From Blastomussa wellsi (lineage: Eukaryota; Cnidaria; Anthozoa; Scleractinia; Plerogyridae), in NCBI GenBank assembly GCA_947652115.1, contig OX393561.1, positions 32,710,179 through 32,774,178 of the forward strand: DNA of 64,000 nt, given 5' to 3'. A model generated the notes under the pieces. That model was not told where the DNA came from and ran no database searches. It saw only the letters and a list, made by a program, of their open reading frames with translations. The translations under genes and the position numbers were made by a program. Of the stretch, positions 12,929 through 41,747 are shown one piece after another. Position 1 is the stretch's first letter, and every line of letters begins with the position of its first letter.

Positions 12929-13180
12929 GGAGGCGCAGTAGCCTCGCCTTATGGTTAGCCGGCGCTGGACTACGGATCGGGCGGTCCGGGTTCTAGCCTC
13001 AGCCGGGGCACTGCGTTGTGTTCTGGGTATTGGCGAAATAATTCTGGGGGTAACTCTGCGATGGACAAGCATCCCATCCAGGGGGGAGTAGAAATATTCC
13101 TGGTTGCTTAATGCTACAGAAGCCTTTGTGTTATGAGGTCTAAAGTGCGCTGAAGTGAATCACACTACTCTACTATTATT
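12929..13180 (+). mobile_element. tRNA-derived SINE
   Basis: The head resembles a tRNA. It has an A-box-like 'ccttatggttagccggcgct' and a B-box-like 'ggttctagcc' at about 12950-13000. A shared tail follows: 'cactgcgttgtgttctggg', then 'catcccatccaggggggagt' and 'ttgcttaatgctacagaagc'. The tail recurs at 53219-53345 (catccaggagaagtagaaat, 'cgcttcatgctaaggaa'). No protein is encoded. Confidence 0.65.
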
Positions 13181-13227
13181 TCTTTCTAGTGTCCATGACA
13201 CTGAGATGTTGCCTTTTCGCAGGTCCC

Positions 13228-13352
13228 AGACGTTTTCTGCTTTTTTTTCTTCAGAATCTAAGTAAGCAGTCAGCAGTCTCGCTCGTCGCTTCGCGGCTCT
13301 TTGGTTGACAATAGTGACGGACTACTTAGCTCCAGAAGAAAAAGAAAACCTC
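13228..13352. repeat. Short foldback
   Basis: 'gttttctgcttttttttctt' followed by cagaatctaagtaagcagtc is answered in reverse by 'gactacttagctccagaaga' and aaaagaaaacctc. The arms are about 40 bp with several mismatches. No coding content is present. Confidence 0.5.
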
Positions 13353-14934
13353 TGTGAGCAGGGTGGTTGAGTGGTGAAATAGTCCATTAACGAGTTCTTT
13401 TTTGCCACAATTTGCGAAAAAAAGTGCGAAAAAACATTCATTTGAAAATGTGTTTTACCTGTACATTCATTTCCATGGAAAGCGAACTCATTTTTGCACG
13501 AGCGGAATGGGACGTCTTGTAGCTAAATGGAAAGCACAATCTCCTCCGGTTAATCGCTAAATTCGGAAAATCGTTTACCATTATGCAACGGTCTCACCAA
13601 CCGGATTCTTCCTAAAAATGGTAAGCACCTTGGGTTATCAGTAATAGCCGTGTAGGTTTAAGTTCATCACGTGACGCGTGGAGAGAAACTATCAGACCTT
13701 ATAGTTTATCATTAAATTTTCTCCGATTCGCATTGGTCTAAATTAAACACGTGACGCGATAGTGTTCATCCGCGGAGGGCACTATCAGCGCACAGTGCCC
13801 GTCCGAGGAAAATACCCGGGTAGATAGTGCCCGTCCGTGAATTTTTTTTGTAAACAAGCGGCTATTTAGTGCATTTCTTGCCTTGCCTTTGAAAAAGAAA
13901 CGGAAGATTTGTTAAAAGGTAAGGAAGTTTCCGATGTTTCGTTCCGAATGGAAAAAAAGGACTACCTCTGGAGATTATCCACAATTTCCGAACGGATGTT
14001 CCGGAAAAATAACTTTCTATTTGACTTCAAACCGAATTTTCTGGAATTTTTGGCTAAATGGTTAGCACCCCCGACTATTTGGCAAAATCGTAATCTGATT
14101 GGCGACACAGGGACCTTCTATACTCAGTTAACGCTTAACTAATTGTTAAATAGTAGGTGACCATAGAACCAAGCAGATTGCGAGCTTGCGTATTGTGTAT
14201 ATGCTAATACCGAACAATTTTACAGTTTTCTGTTGCTACGCCGGGACGAAACTTTGGAGAGCGCTTTCAAAACATAGTCTTCCTCCAGTATGCTTAAAGA
14301 ATATATACCAGATCCACAACGGATACAATTTTTTTATCATAACTGTTTTCACTACGCGTATTTTATCTAGTTTTTTAGTAACCTAAGTAAAGTTGTCTCC
14401 TGTGTTCTAAGGTTTTTAGTGACTTGTGCAGCGCCAAAGCAAATCGTGATCGGTTTCTTTTTTTAAACCGCTCACCTGTGTATTTTATCTACTTTTCGAG
14501 TAGCCCAATTATAGCGCCAAAGCGTTTCTTTTAACCGCTCACCTCAGCTTTGAAAGCAAAGTTTTCGCGGAATCCCCATCGTGTTACCTTGGATTCTTAC
14601 ATTGCTTAGCTAGGTGCAGTAGCTGCAGAGTAGACATGATTTTACTTTAAACCTGTTGCAGCAAGTTCTCAAATAATCATATCCCTCCAAGGAAAAACTG
14701 CCCTTGTTTTCTTGCGACAGCGAGGTGTCATCGTGATAGCACCAGCAGATACTGAAGCTGTTGCTGGAGTGGTTGTGGTATGGGCTTGAACATCCGAGAA
14801 GTTACACGGCATTTATCGATGAACTTCATCAACTCCTGGATGACGATCCCATACGGAAACTCAACAACACGGTCATGGCGTCGCTAAAAGCGATTGCAAA
14901 AAAGATGAACTTCCAGCATCAGCAGCCATGGCCC

Positions 14935-15032
14935 TAGCCTCCTACGCAGACGTTATTGGGGGATTGCGTTACACTTGTCCCCACTGCACAAGTGGTAACT
15001 CAATCCCCTAATAACGCCTGCGTAGGAGGCTA
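14935..15032. mobile_element. 98-bp MITE with 9-bp target-site duplication
   Basis: The element begins tagcctcctacgcagacg and ends cgcctgcgtaggaggcta, with about 36-bp inverted arms. CCATGGCCC flanks it directly at 14926-14934 and 15033-15041, a perfect 9-bp duplication. The TAG...CTA termini and 9-bp duplication resemble the element at 40809-41008. Mutator-like elements make 9-11 bp duplications, so a MULE origin is an inference. Confidence 0.85.
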
Positions 15033-15671
15033 CCATGGCCCTCACACATCCGAATTCTACTGAGCATATAGCATCCTAATTGGAGATAAACATACAGCCA
15101 CATGTTCGACAGTCATTTTGCACAGATTTTGTTTTTCTGGTTCCGCAGACAACTTATTCACGATGAAAATCGGCCAAGTCGCTGTACACCGTTATCCCCA
15201 ACAACGATGACTTTCTAGCACTTACGAACCGCCCTTTAGTTTCTATAAGTGCGTTGGTCCTAACCAAGAAACAAAATTTTGTCATTGAATGAGTCCAGTG
15301 GCGGATCTAGGGGAGGGGCTCGGGGGACAAGGCCCGAAGGGCCAGAAAATCCCCCTCCCCCCCTAGAAAGATGTCTCCTAGTAACCTTTCGCCTGCATGT
15401 CCTTGAACAGAAAATCTAAGGGCCCGTATCAGTTAGGTTTGAATGAAAAATGAGGGAACTGTGTAGTGCATGTATAATAATGGTAAGTTGAATCGAAAGT
15501 AACGTTTTAAAATGCATGATTCAATTGCCCTACGACTTCTGTCTCGTCATCAGCGTTGATAAATTCTCGTGAAGAGAGCTGAATCAGTTTTAGCACGTAA
15601 ACAATACGAGGATGGCGCTGCGGTGAGAACAATCTGTCCCGGATTCGGCCCAGTGCCATACTTGCATTCGC

Positions 15672-15770
15672 CATTTTCGCATTGCCCATGATACACCTTG
15701 TTTGAAACAAAGGTTATGCAAAATTTTGGGGGGCAAACAAGGTGTATTATGGGCAATACGAAAATGGTCA
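15672..15770. repeat. Foldback
   Basis: 'ccattttcgcattgcccatg' then atacaccttgtttg at 15672-15706 is inverted at 15733-15768 as 'caaacaaggtgtattatggg' then caatacgaaaatgg. The arms are about 35 bp with a few mismatches and a short spacer. No product is seen. Confidence 0.75.
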
Positions 15771-16177
15771 ATGGGTTGACTGATCTCGCATCGCCCCCGA
15801 GGGTTTTTCCGTTTGTGACTTGACACAACTTTATTAAATTTTTTTGATGACTTTTGTAATTTTACAAATCCAGTATAAAAAACTACTTTTTTTCTGAGGA
15901 CGTAGTATACAATTCAGGTACTTTCATGCGAGTCAAAATATGGCACAAACTCTCCTTGAGCCTTAATTTACTATTTACATAAAATCAGTTAAACGACTTC
16001 CAATACAAGAACAATAACTTTTACTTTGCTAACTCACCTTAAATTTAATTTAGGACGTTTTTAAATGTTGTTTTTTGTGAGCATTATGGGAACTCTTATC
16101 CTCAATCAACCAACAAGGGGCATGGACATAACCTACTTTAATCTTACATGTAAAACATCTGAATTTTGCGACGAGCC

Positions 16178-16637
16178 AATAGACCTTATTCACGATTGCC
16201 GTCCACGTTTGTTTTCACATTGTAATGCAAATTAGGCACGTGATTTGCGAGGGGGCAAACAAGCCTAAATCGACAAATTTCAGGTGATTTCTTATCATGC
16301 CTGATAATTGTCTTCATAGCCATGCTTTGGTTTATGTTTTGTGGTTTAAATATTATAATTTTAACGCAGTTTTGGCGGCACTTTATAAAAAAGAAAACGG
16401 ATTGCGTAGTTAACAAGTCAAAGTATTGAGTAACTATTTCAAACTAACCTTATAATCAAATCATTATTCCATAACTTGGCTCTCAAATGTGGCTTTACCG
16501 CAGATACTTCACTATTTAGACCGTTCGATTTTCCGAGAAACGGCATCATGTCAATGTTTGCCCCCTGGCAGACAACGTGGCTAATTTGCATTACAACATG
16601 AAAACCATCATGGCGGCTATCGCGAATATGGTCCATT
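16178..16637. mobile_element. 460-bp non-autonomous TIR element
   Basis: The left arm 16178-16255 (aatagaccttattcacgatt ... gggggcaaacaag) is inverted at 16556-16637 (tgtttgccccctggcagaca ... atatggtccatt). The arms are about 75 bp at roughly 80% identity by eye. Both share 'taatgcaaatta'. The interior is A+T rich and has no recognisable transposase. Confidence 0.7.
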
Positions 16638-16793
16638 ACAAATAATTTTAGCAAACCTAGAAGTAGAAATAAGTTTGCTAAAGAGGAAGAACACCATAAA
16701 GGAACAAGGATGATTGAAAATGGAGAAGACTGTGCCGGATTACAGATGACGAATTTGAAAACTTTAGGCTAATTTTTCCAATTCTCATCCTTA

Positions 16794-16981
16794 GGGCCTG
16801 ATTACATGAGCCGGGCTGGCCCGGTTTGCCGAGATGGGTTTCTTTGTCGGCTAACCGGGCTCGCCCGGTTGTCATGTAATCGCGAAGCTGATTTTTTTTG
16901 CGTTTAACAGACGTGCCGAGATCTCGGTAAACTGAAACAAGCCCGGCTAACCGGGCCAGCCCGGTCCATGTAATCAGGCCC
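16794..16981. mobile_element. 188-bp MITE with TTA target duplication
   Basis: The termini are gggcctgattacatgagccg and, in reverse, gggcctgattacatggaccg, followed by 'ggctggcccggtt'. TTA flanks both ends (16791-16793 and 16982-16984). A 3-bp TTA/TNA duplication and G-rich termini are characters of PIF/Harbinger-type elements. No transposase is carried. The interior repeats the 'cgggctggcccggtta' words on both strands. Confidence 0.85.
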
Positions 16982-17402
16982 TTAGCCATCCTTCTTCCCT
17001 TTTGGTTTACTATCACCTTTTTGGGGCTTTCCTTCCTTAGCAAACTATGATTTAGAGTTTTCCTTCATTTTAAGGGGAATTTGGTTCGTCGAGAAATGAC
17101 TCAAGATATCGTGATGGAGCAGTTATTTGAACTTAACTTAATTCTTTGTAAAAAATCTATTTACAAAAGAAACTTATGCCTTCAAAGAAACAAACGCCCG
17201 TTAGTGAAATTCAGTCTATTTCTCAGTAGTCAATCGAACCTTCAGGTGCTTTGGTTAGTTGCCTTGCAAGCAGTCAGTCATCGTCAGTAAAAAGTTGTTC
17301 GCGGAAATGCAATATTCCTCTCTTGATCAGTGGGACTGTACAAGGCAACCAAACCGAACCAAGGCGGCTAAAGGTACGGAAGGCTGTCTTCAGGTAAGGG
17401 TT

Positions 17403-17674
17403 GTTTTCAATTGAGTGTCGAAAGGAATAAGCGTTTACTTTGGTTTTGCATTACCTCGCTTAGTGATTGGTTGATAAAACACGCGCCACTTTCTCAGCCA
17501 ATGAGAAGTAAAACCAAAACCAATTGTTACTCGCTTGCGCACATTTCCCGCGCTTCGTGCCAGTTGCCTGTACATGCATTTGCTTCGTGTTCTGATTGGT
17601 TCACTGAATTGTGTCGTTTGTGATTGGTCAGAGTGATTACTTTGGTTTTGGTTTTACGACACTCAGTTGAAAAC
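17403..17674. mobile_element. 272-bp MITE ('GTTTTCAAYTGAGTGTCG' family), copy 1
   Basis: The left end gttttcaattgagtgtcg is answered by cgacactcagttgaaaac at the right end. Inner arms share 'ggttttggttttac' and 'gattggt' words. A second copy is at 41464-41699 and a fragment at 623-700. It has no coding capacity. The target duplication is not clear. Confidence 0.8.
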
Positions 17675-18000
17675 TGCTCTACTGCAGTGCAACCCCAATC
17701 AAAGGAACACTGCAGGCACAACGAACAACCCGCAAAACTAACTTACATGCCAAAAAAACCAACATGTGACAGACTTGTGGAACCAGCCACTGATGCACTC
17801 ATAAACTGGTCTTTCACGCACGTGACGATCATTCAAGTAGATTAATTACGTTTATGTTGAAGAAAATGTCAGATCAAGGTTCAAGGGAATTGGGGATAAA
17901 CACTGGGATGTAAAGAGCATTTTGTCAAATAGAAATACCGACATGAAAAAATATTTTGAGTGGCGAGACGAGAGGTACCAAAGAACGCCCCCTCGATCAA

Positions 18001-19984
18001 GGTTGCACCGCATTAGAGTTGCTGCCAAAGGTTACTTGTTCGACTTATTCCCGCCTTGTATACACAGTTAAGATTGCTGTCGTAATAGTCATGTAAACAT
18101 TACTGGAATTGATACTGTTATACTTTTCATGAAACCTTAACACTTAAAACTCCCAAGAGATCAAATTTCTACTTAGTTCACAATACATTTAGAACATGTG
18201 ACACATCGAACAAAGTCAATCATGCAGTTAGAAACTACTCAATGTTATAGATTAGGCCTAGTTATCTAACGGGCTCGGTACGTTTTGGACAAAACTATAT
18301 CGCTCAAATTTTATGAAAAACGTTTTTTGTCCATAGCTTATGGAAGCACACTCTATGTTTAATTTCAGATATATGTGGCATCAAAGACTGTCACATCCAC
18401 AGGCTTGCACTTCTGTTGAAAACTAGTTCTGTAACAGTGTACCATGTAATGTCAAGTACTAGCCGCTAGTAGCAGGCACTAGTACTTAAATTTAAAATGG
18501 AGACAAAAAAACACAAATACGTATCGGATCTTTTTTTTTTGAAGCACAAAATCAAACCGCATTCCTCCCCGAATTTAAATGAAATGGAAAAACGAAAAAA
18601 AAATCCAGAAAACAAACGTATTCTCCGTAATACAGAGTTATGGACCGTTATCTTCTAACCATCCTTTTATCTACTCACCAAAACATATGACAACCTCCAA
18701 TTAAGGTTATTGTCTTCAGTTCCAACCCTTCAACATTAATATGTATATAATGAATGCCGCAGTACCTTTCTAACTTATCAAAACTATGTACTGTATGTGC
18801 CATTAAATTTTATAAATAACATTTTGTATTATTCTTGACCAATATATACCCTTAAGTGAAAACAAAATGCTGGTGTACAAAATAAGTGATGCCATTACAT
18901 GAGATTTACGGTCCACATCTGAATCGCAGACATCTTTTTTTATTAATCACATAAGGTGCACTGTGTTTATCTTGGAACCTAAAAATTATTCCTTTTCAAA
19001 AGCTTTCTGTTCCAATTTTGTAAAAATATTATTTCGATTTTTGTCACATGATAACAGCTTTATTCTACGACAGTATAATAGTTTATCACAGTACTCAATC
19101 ATGGATAACAAAAGGGATTTTTTTTGAATAAGCGGATAGACCAAGGCAAAAGGAGAACGAATTTCACTGCAATAAAAAGCTCAAGGCGATTGCTTGCCAC
19201 AACCTGTGTGAAATAAAATTACCAACAAACCTAAAGTTTAAAAGATGGTAATAAAATGCAGCCTAAATATTTGAAATAAATACTATCAGATTAATAATTA
19301 TTTTCATCAAACAATATATTAGCATGCACATATAGTGACTAGAAACATGTTTCAATTCAAATAGATCATTAGCAATTAGAAATGCCAAGAAGATACATTG
19401 TGCACACTGGTACTGTCAGTATATTGTTAACATATAAAATACCCAATTCTCTACCTTAACACAATACAGGTATAGTGGAACACTATCACACATGTGTCTT
19501 GTCAGTGTGCAAACCATGTTTTGTAGAAGCTACAGTATTACAGATTAAATGTACAATATTGTGCATACGTAAATACAACCATTCCTTCCATGGATACAAA
19601 GTTTCATTTTTTTCCAAAAAGGTGAATTTTTAAATTATTATTTTTTTCTCAACTCTTGAAACACAAATTGTCAAAGGCCCTTAAAACAAAAGAGAATGCC
19701 AAAATGGAAAGGAGAGAAATCTCCATTTCATAGAAAGTTACATCATTTCCGTCATTAAAAATAGTATGGTACATAATTGTCTTTTCCTTTTGAAAACTAT
19801 AATTTACTTTTTTTAATCGACTGATTCAAGTTTCAACGCCCCCTAAAAGACTATCATAATATCCTCAATAATATAAATGCATGGATGAAATAATAATTTA
19901 GTGATACTGTAATACCAGTATTCCCGAAGGAGCTACAGTGACCGATGGTTCTCAAAATTCCCCATGACCTTTGTAACTTTGTCA
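18001..19984 (-). other. A+T-rich region 3' of TENT4, probable long 3' UTR
   Basis: This stretch lies directly downstream of the TENT4 stop codon (19985-19987, minus strand). It lacks long ORFs and has few of the foldbacks common elsewhere. AATAAA-type signals on the minus strand (TTTATT on plus) occur near 18938 and 19061. It is plausible 3' UTR, but its extent cannot be set from sequence alone. Confidence 0.4.
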
Positions 19985-38231
<18,247 letters not shown>

Positions 38232-40808
38232 CTGTGAACAAAACATTGATTCCTTGAAAAACGCTGGCTTCCTTTCCCAATAATGTTACAGCTCCTCTTC
38301 AGTTCTGTCGTCTCGCTTCCTTCCTCCCACCAGTAGTCAAGGCAAGTACGAGTTTTATAATTATGCGCATGTCATTATTTCCACCAATCAGCCTGTGCCT
38401 TTTTCGTGCTGCGCCCGCGTGCTTTCGAGGTGCAACCAGCGTGCTTTGTTAATAAATATAATTAGCATAAATTAGGTCTGCCATTAATTTACATGTAAAA
38501 AACTGGATAAAAAACTGACTGACTTTTTAAAAACTGGATAAAAGGTCTTTTTTCAGGATGCGAGATCGCCGTCACCTTACTAGAAAATATGTCAAACATC
38601 CAACACACTCCATATCTTACATGTTCGAATCGAACATCTTTTAACCGGAAAATTATTTTGACTATCGCCAGCACGATCCAGTGTTAATAATTTTTTTATC
38701 ACTTATCTTCATTTTAGAGTTTCTCTATTTTGGTTTCAGGTGCTGAATATCCTAAAAGACTTGTGTCAGTCAGTTATCAGGAACTGATCGTGCCGCGAAG
38801 ACTCCTCTTTCTCTTTTTTTTTTTCCTGTCATATTTTCCGGGTCACCTCTGCCGAGAGCTCAGAAGACTTCTCAGTAGCAAAGCGGTATTGATGAGACCG
38901 CTTCAGTGGAACAGTAGTTGAACTTAAAACAGTATCAAAACCCGGACGTTAAAACGGAGCTAACCGAACAGTCCAGGCGTCTGAAACCAGACCACTTAAA
39001 AAATAACTACAAATCAATTGAAACAATAAAAAACTAAAAATTAAACATAGCTGGCATCGATGTAGGAAACGGATAGGAAAGATGTTTTGTTGAAACAATT
39101 CACAATATTGCTATTTTTGTAAAGTTTATTTAAAGTTGCTTTTAGAAGCGTAGTTTATATATATGCAAAAGAGCAACATTACAACATTTTTGCTAATAGC
39201 TTCGTATGTATTTGCGTGGGCAGGTAAAACGGAAAATCGGACGCGAACAGTAATAATAAACTTGGCCAGTTTAATTTCATCAAATATTACTCATTCTTGT
39301 AATAGCTGAATTCTTAGCGTTGCACATTCTTCTAGCAAGTGCATGATAATATATGTTTATCGATTGAACTGAGCCTTTTCAACGTTTTATGAACCATGAT
39401 CATTCGCACGTATCGTGCGAAAGCTATTCAGTCTGTTTGACTCGTGACATTTCATTGGCTTCCACGTGAATTACACTCTGCAACCGACATTGCGACTCGG
39501 AAATTTTCTCTTTCCATCACTCAGGCTCGAGACATCACAGGGAAAAATGACCAATAACTACTTTGTAAACTTTTTATTTTTTTTTTTATTTATTTTAGAA
39601 AACGAAATTAATATTAAAGTATTTCGTCTCCTACCTGTTTTATAATCTTTCCAAGAGCAATCGAAGACTGTTGTAAAGTCGTTCGTCTTTTCAGCTGCTT
39701 GGGGACTAAATTGGGAATTATTAAAAGCCAAGCTACTGTGAACAACGTCAGCAGTTTTTAGTTTTCGTGACAAGAAAGGGAGACCGGTGTACAGCTTCTC
39801 TTCCATTTTTTGCCCCAACCCACCCCCCACCCCAACCCCACCCACTACAGTTTCTTTTTCCCGGCCGTTAATAGCGTCGCTATTTTATCTTTTCTTCATT
39901 AGGATCACAATCAATTTTATAATGATCTTGCCTTTTATGGCCCTGATTTGAACCTCGCACTAAGAAGTCAGCTTTTTGTTCCTTTGGTATTCAGAGTTTC
40001 TTTATCGTTAACACAGTTCAGAACTTTAATTTCACCTGTTTGGGAAAGCCAAATACAGAACGACTAAGAAAAAATGGATTGCCATTGTCAAAATGTTCCG
40101 ACATTATATTATGACATCCTTGTGATCATGTACACACGCGCCTAAAAATGCCTTGCATTGTGATCTCTTGAATCATGTGTTTCCTTTTACGGTGAAGAAT
40201 GCCAAAGAACAATTTGCTCAAAATATGTTTGTTTTCACGTTGGTGTCTAAATACAGAATCCCCAAGATTGAAGCTACGGAAAAATCTGTATCAAAATGCC
40301 CTGAAATAGACCTCCGTCAGGCAAAACGAAACATCGATCACATCACAGCATATTGTAGCAAAGCTTTATTTTTAAAATTATTAAAGTTAATGGAAAGTAA
40401 CTATGTATATTTACAGTCCAGCTGCAACGTAAGTGACCTTAAAATAAGCAAGTTCTTGGCATGATACGTCAGTCGTCCCGTCCAATCGATTAAAGTTTGC
40501 GTAAATGGGCGAGGAAACGGCTGACATTTCATCCTCTTTTAAAGCTCTCAGCTGACTTATACGTTTGGAGTGTTTTTTTGCTTGCACAAAAAATGACCTT
40601 ATTAACCCTGCAGGGCTTGAAGTGTTTGTTGATCCGCACGTCAATTAAGCTAGTTCCTATCAGTGACAACCGATGTCACGCAAGAAAGCACCCACGTAAC
40701 AGTTCATTAAAGTAATCCAAAATAGTTACCCTGTATTTAGTTTTGTATTTCCACTACTACACAAGTTTGTACAAGGTAAAGCCGGAAGTGACAGATTCGT
40801 GTTTTTTT

Positions 40809-41008
40809 TAGCCTGCGTAGCTGGAGGTTTATTTTGGTAGCGCGCTCGATCGAAAGAAGCAGCGAAAGCCGCGAAACCGTAAGCCGAAAACTGAGAGGCC
40901 CCTCGCGACTTCGCCTCTCAGTTTTCGGCTTCAGCGCAGCTTTCGCGGCTTTCCCTGCTGGTTTCGATCGGGCGCGCTACAAACATAAGACGCCAGCTAC
41001 GCAGGCTA
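40809..41008. mobile_element. 200-bp MITE, TAGCCTGCGTAGCTGG family
   Basis: Ends are tagcctgcgtagctgg and ccagctacgcaggcta. Inner arms share 'gcgcgctcgatcgaaa', 'agcgaaagccgcgaaa' and 'gccgaaaactgagagg'. Flanks TGTTTTTTT (40800-40808) and TGTTTTTTG (41009-41017) match at 8 of 9. Termini and duplication length resemble the 14935-15032 element. Confidence 0.8.
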
Positions 41009-41463
41009 TGTTTTTTGAGAAGTAAGGGGTGCGACGTTGCACGTAGAAAGAATGAATGCAATGAACCGATTAATATTTTTAGTGCCAAGTAATCAGTGAA
41101 CAATTGACAAGGTTTAGGTAATGTCTATGGCAGGCAAAATGTCTCGGCCAGGTCAAGACCGCAACTTACAAATAAGACCAGGCAAGAGTGACCACGCCCC
41201 TTCTTAAAAATATAAACACAATTTCATCATAGGTCACGACATTCTTAATTCTGATGATTCGTTTACTGGGTTGTGTATCTTTGTCGTGGGGAGTCGGAGA
41301 AATCACACAGCGCAAACACCCAGTCTGGATAACACCGAAGGATGTAAGAGTTTGGGCCAGATTGCAACACAATATCTTATTAGTGGTTATTTGTTAAATC
41401 CTGATAACTTGTTTTTGGGCTGTATATCGACATTACGAGAAGTCACGGTGCCGGTGATAGAGC

Positions 41464-41699
41464 GCTTTTTACTTAGTGTCGTTGGTCTTGCGTTACATTC
41501 AGTGATTGGTCTAAGAAAACTCGCACCACTTTATCATCCAATCACAAAGAAAACCAAAACTCGCGCGCGCATGTTTTCCCTCGCTTCGTACTACATACAT
41601 TTGCCTCGTGTTCTGATTGGTTCACTGGATTGTATCCGTTATTTGTGATTGGCCAGAGTGATTACTTTGGTTTTAGTTTTACGACACTCAGTTGAAAAC
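41464..41699. mobile_element. 'GAGTGTCG' family MITE, copy 2
   Basis: The right end 'gattactttggttttagttt' then acgacactcagttgaaaac matches the copy at 17403-17674 closely. The left end 'gctttttacttagtgtcg' is more diverged. It ends 49 bp beyond the CTDP1 stop codon, so it may lie in that gene's 3' UTR. Confidence 0.75.
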
Positions 41700-41747
41700 T
41701 GCTCTAACACTTGGCACTGAAACGCTAACGCAGCACGAAATTGTCGC

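Larger units (their letters stand above)
9834..18000. other. Gene-free spacer downstream of Scratch
   Basis: No exon with recognisable homology was found on either strand. The longest open frames (10258-10593 and 11679-12014) are low-complexity, hydrophobic A+T-rich translations. The stretch holds a SINE (12929-13180), foldbacks, and several MITEs (14935, 16178, 16794, 17403), listed separately. Near 15298-15372 it also has the phrase 'gtggcggatctaggggaggg', which looks like a degraded dispersed repeat. Confidence 0.55.
38232..41747. other. Spacer between TENT4 start and CTDP1 stop
   Basis: This holds the TENT4 promoter side (38232 onward; a cag precedes the ATG, so a spliced 5' UTR is possible), a C-rich tract near 39810-39850, the MITEs at 40809-41008 and 41464-41699, and the CTDP1 3' UTR. 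No coding exon is supported. Confidence 0.5.

Noticed and set aside
14700..14925. Stretch with a protein-like frame (RQRGVIVIAPADTEAVAG)
   Set aside because: Stops follow within a few codons in every continuation. It may be an old pseudogene, but no family could be named.
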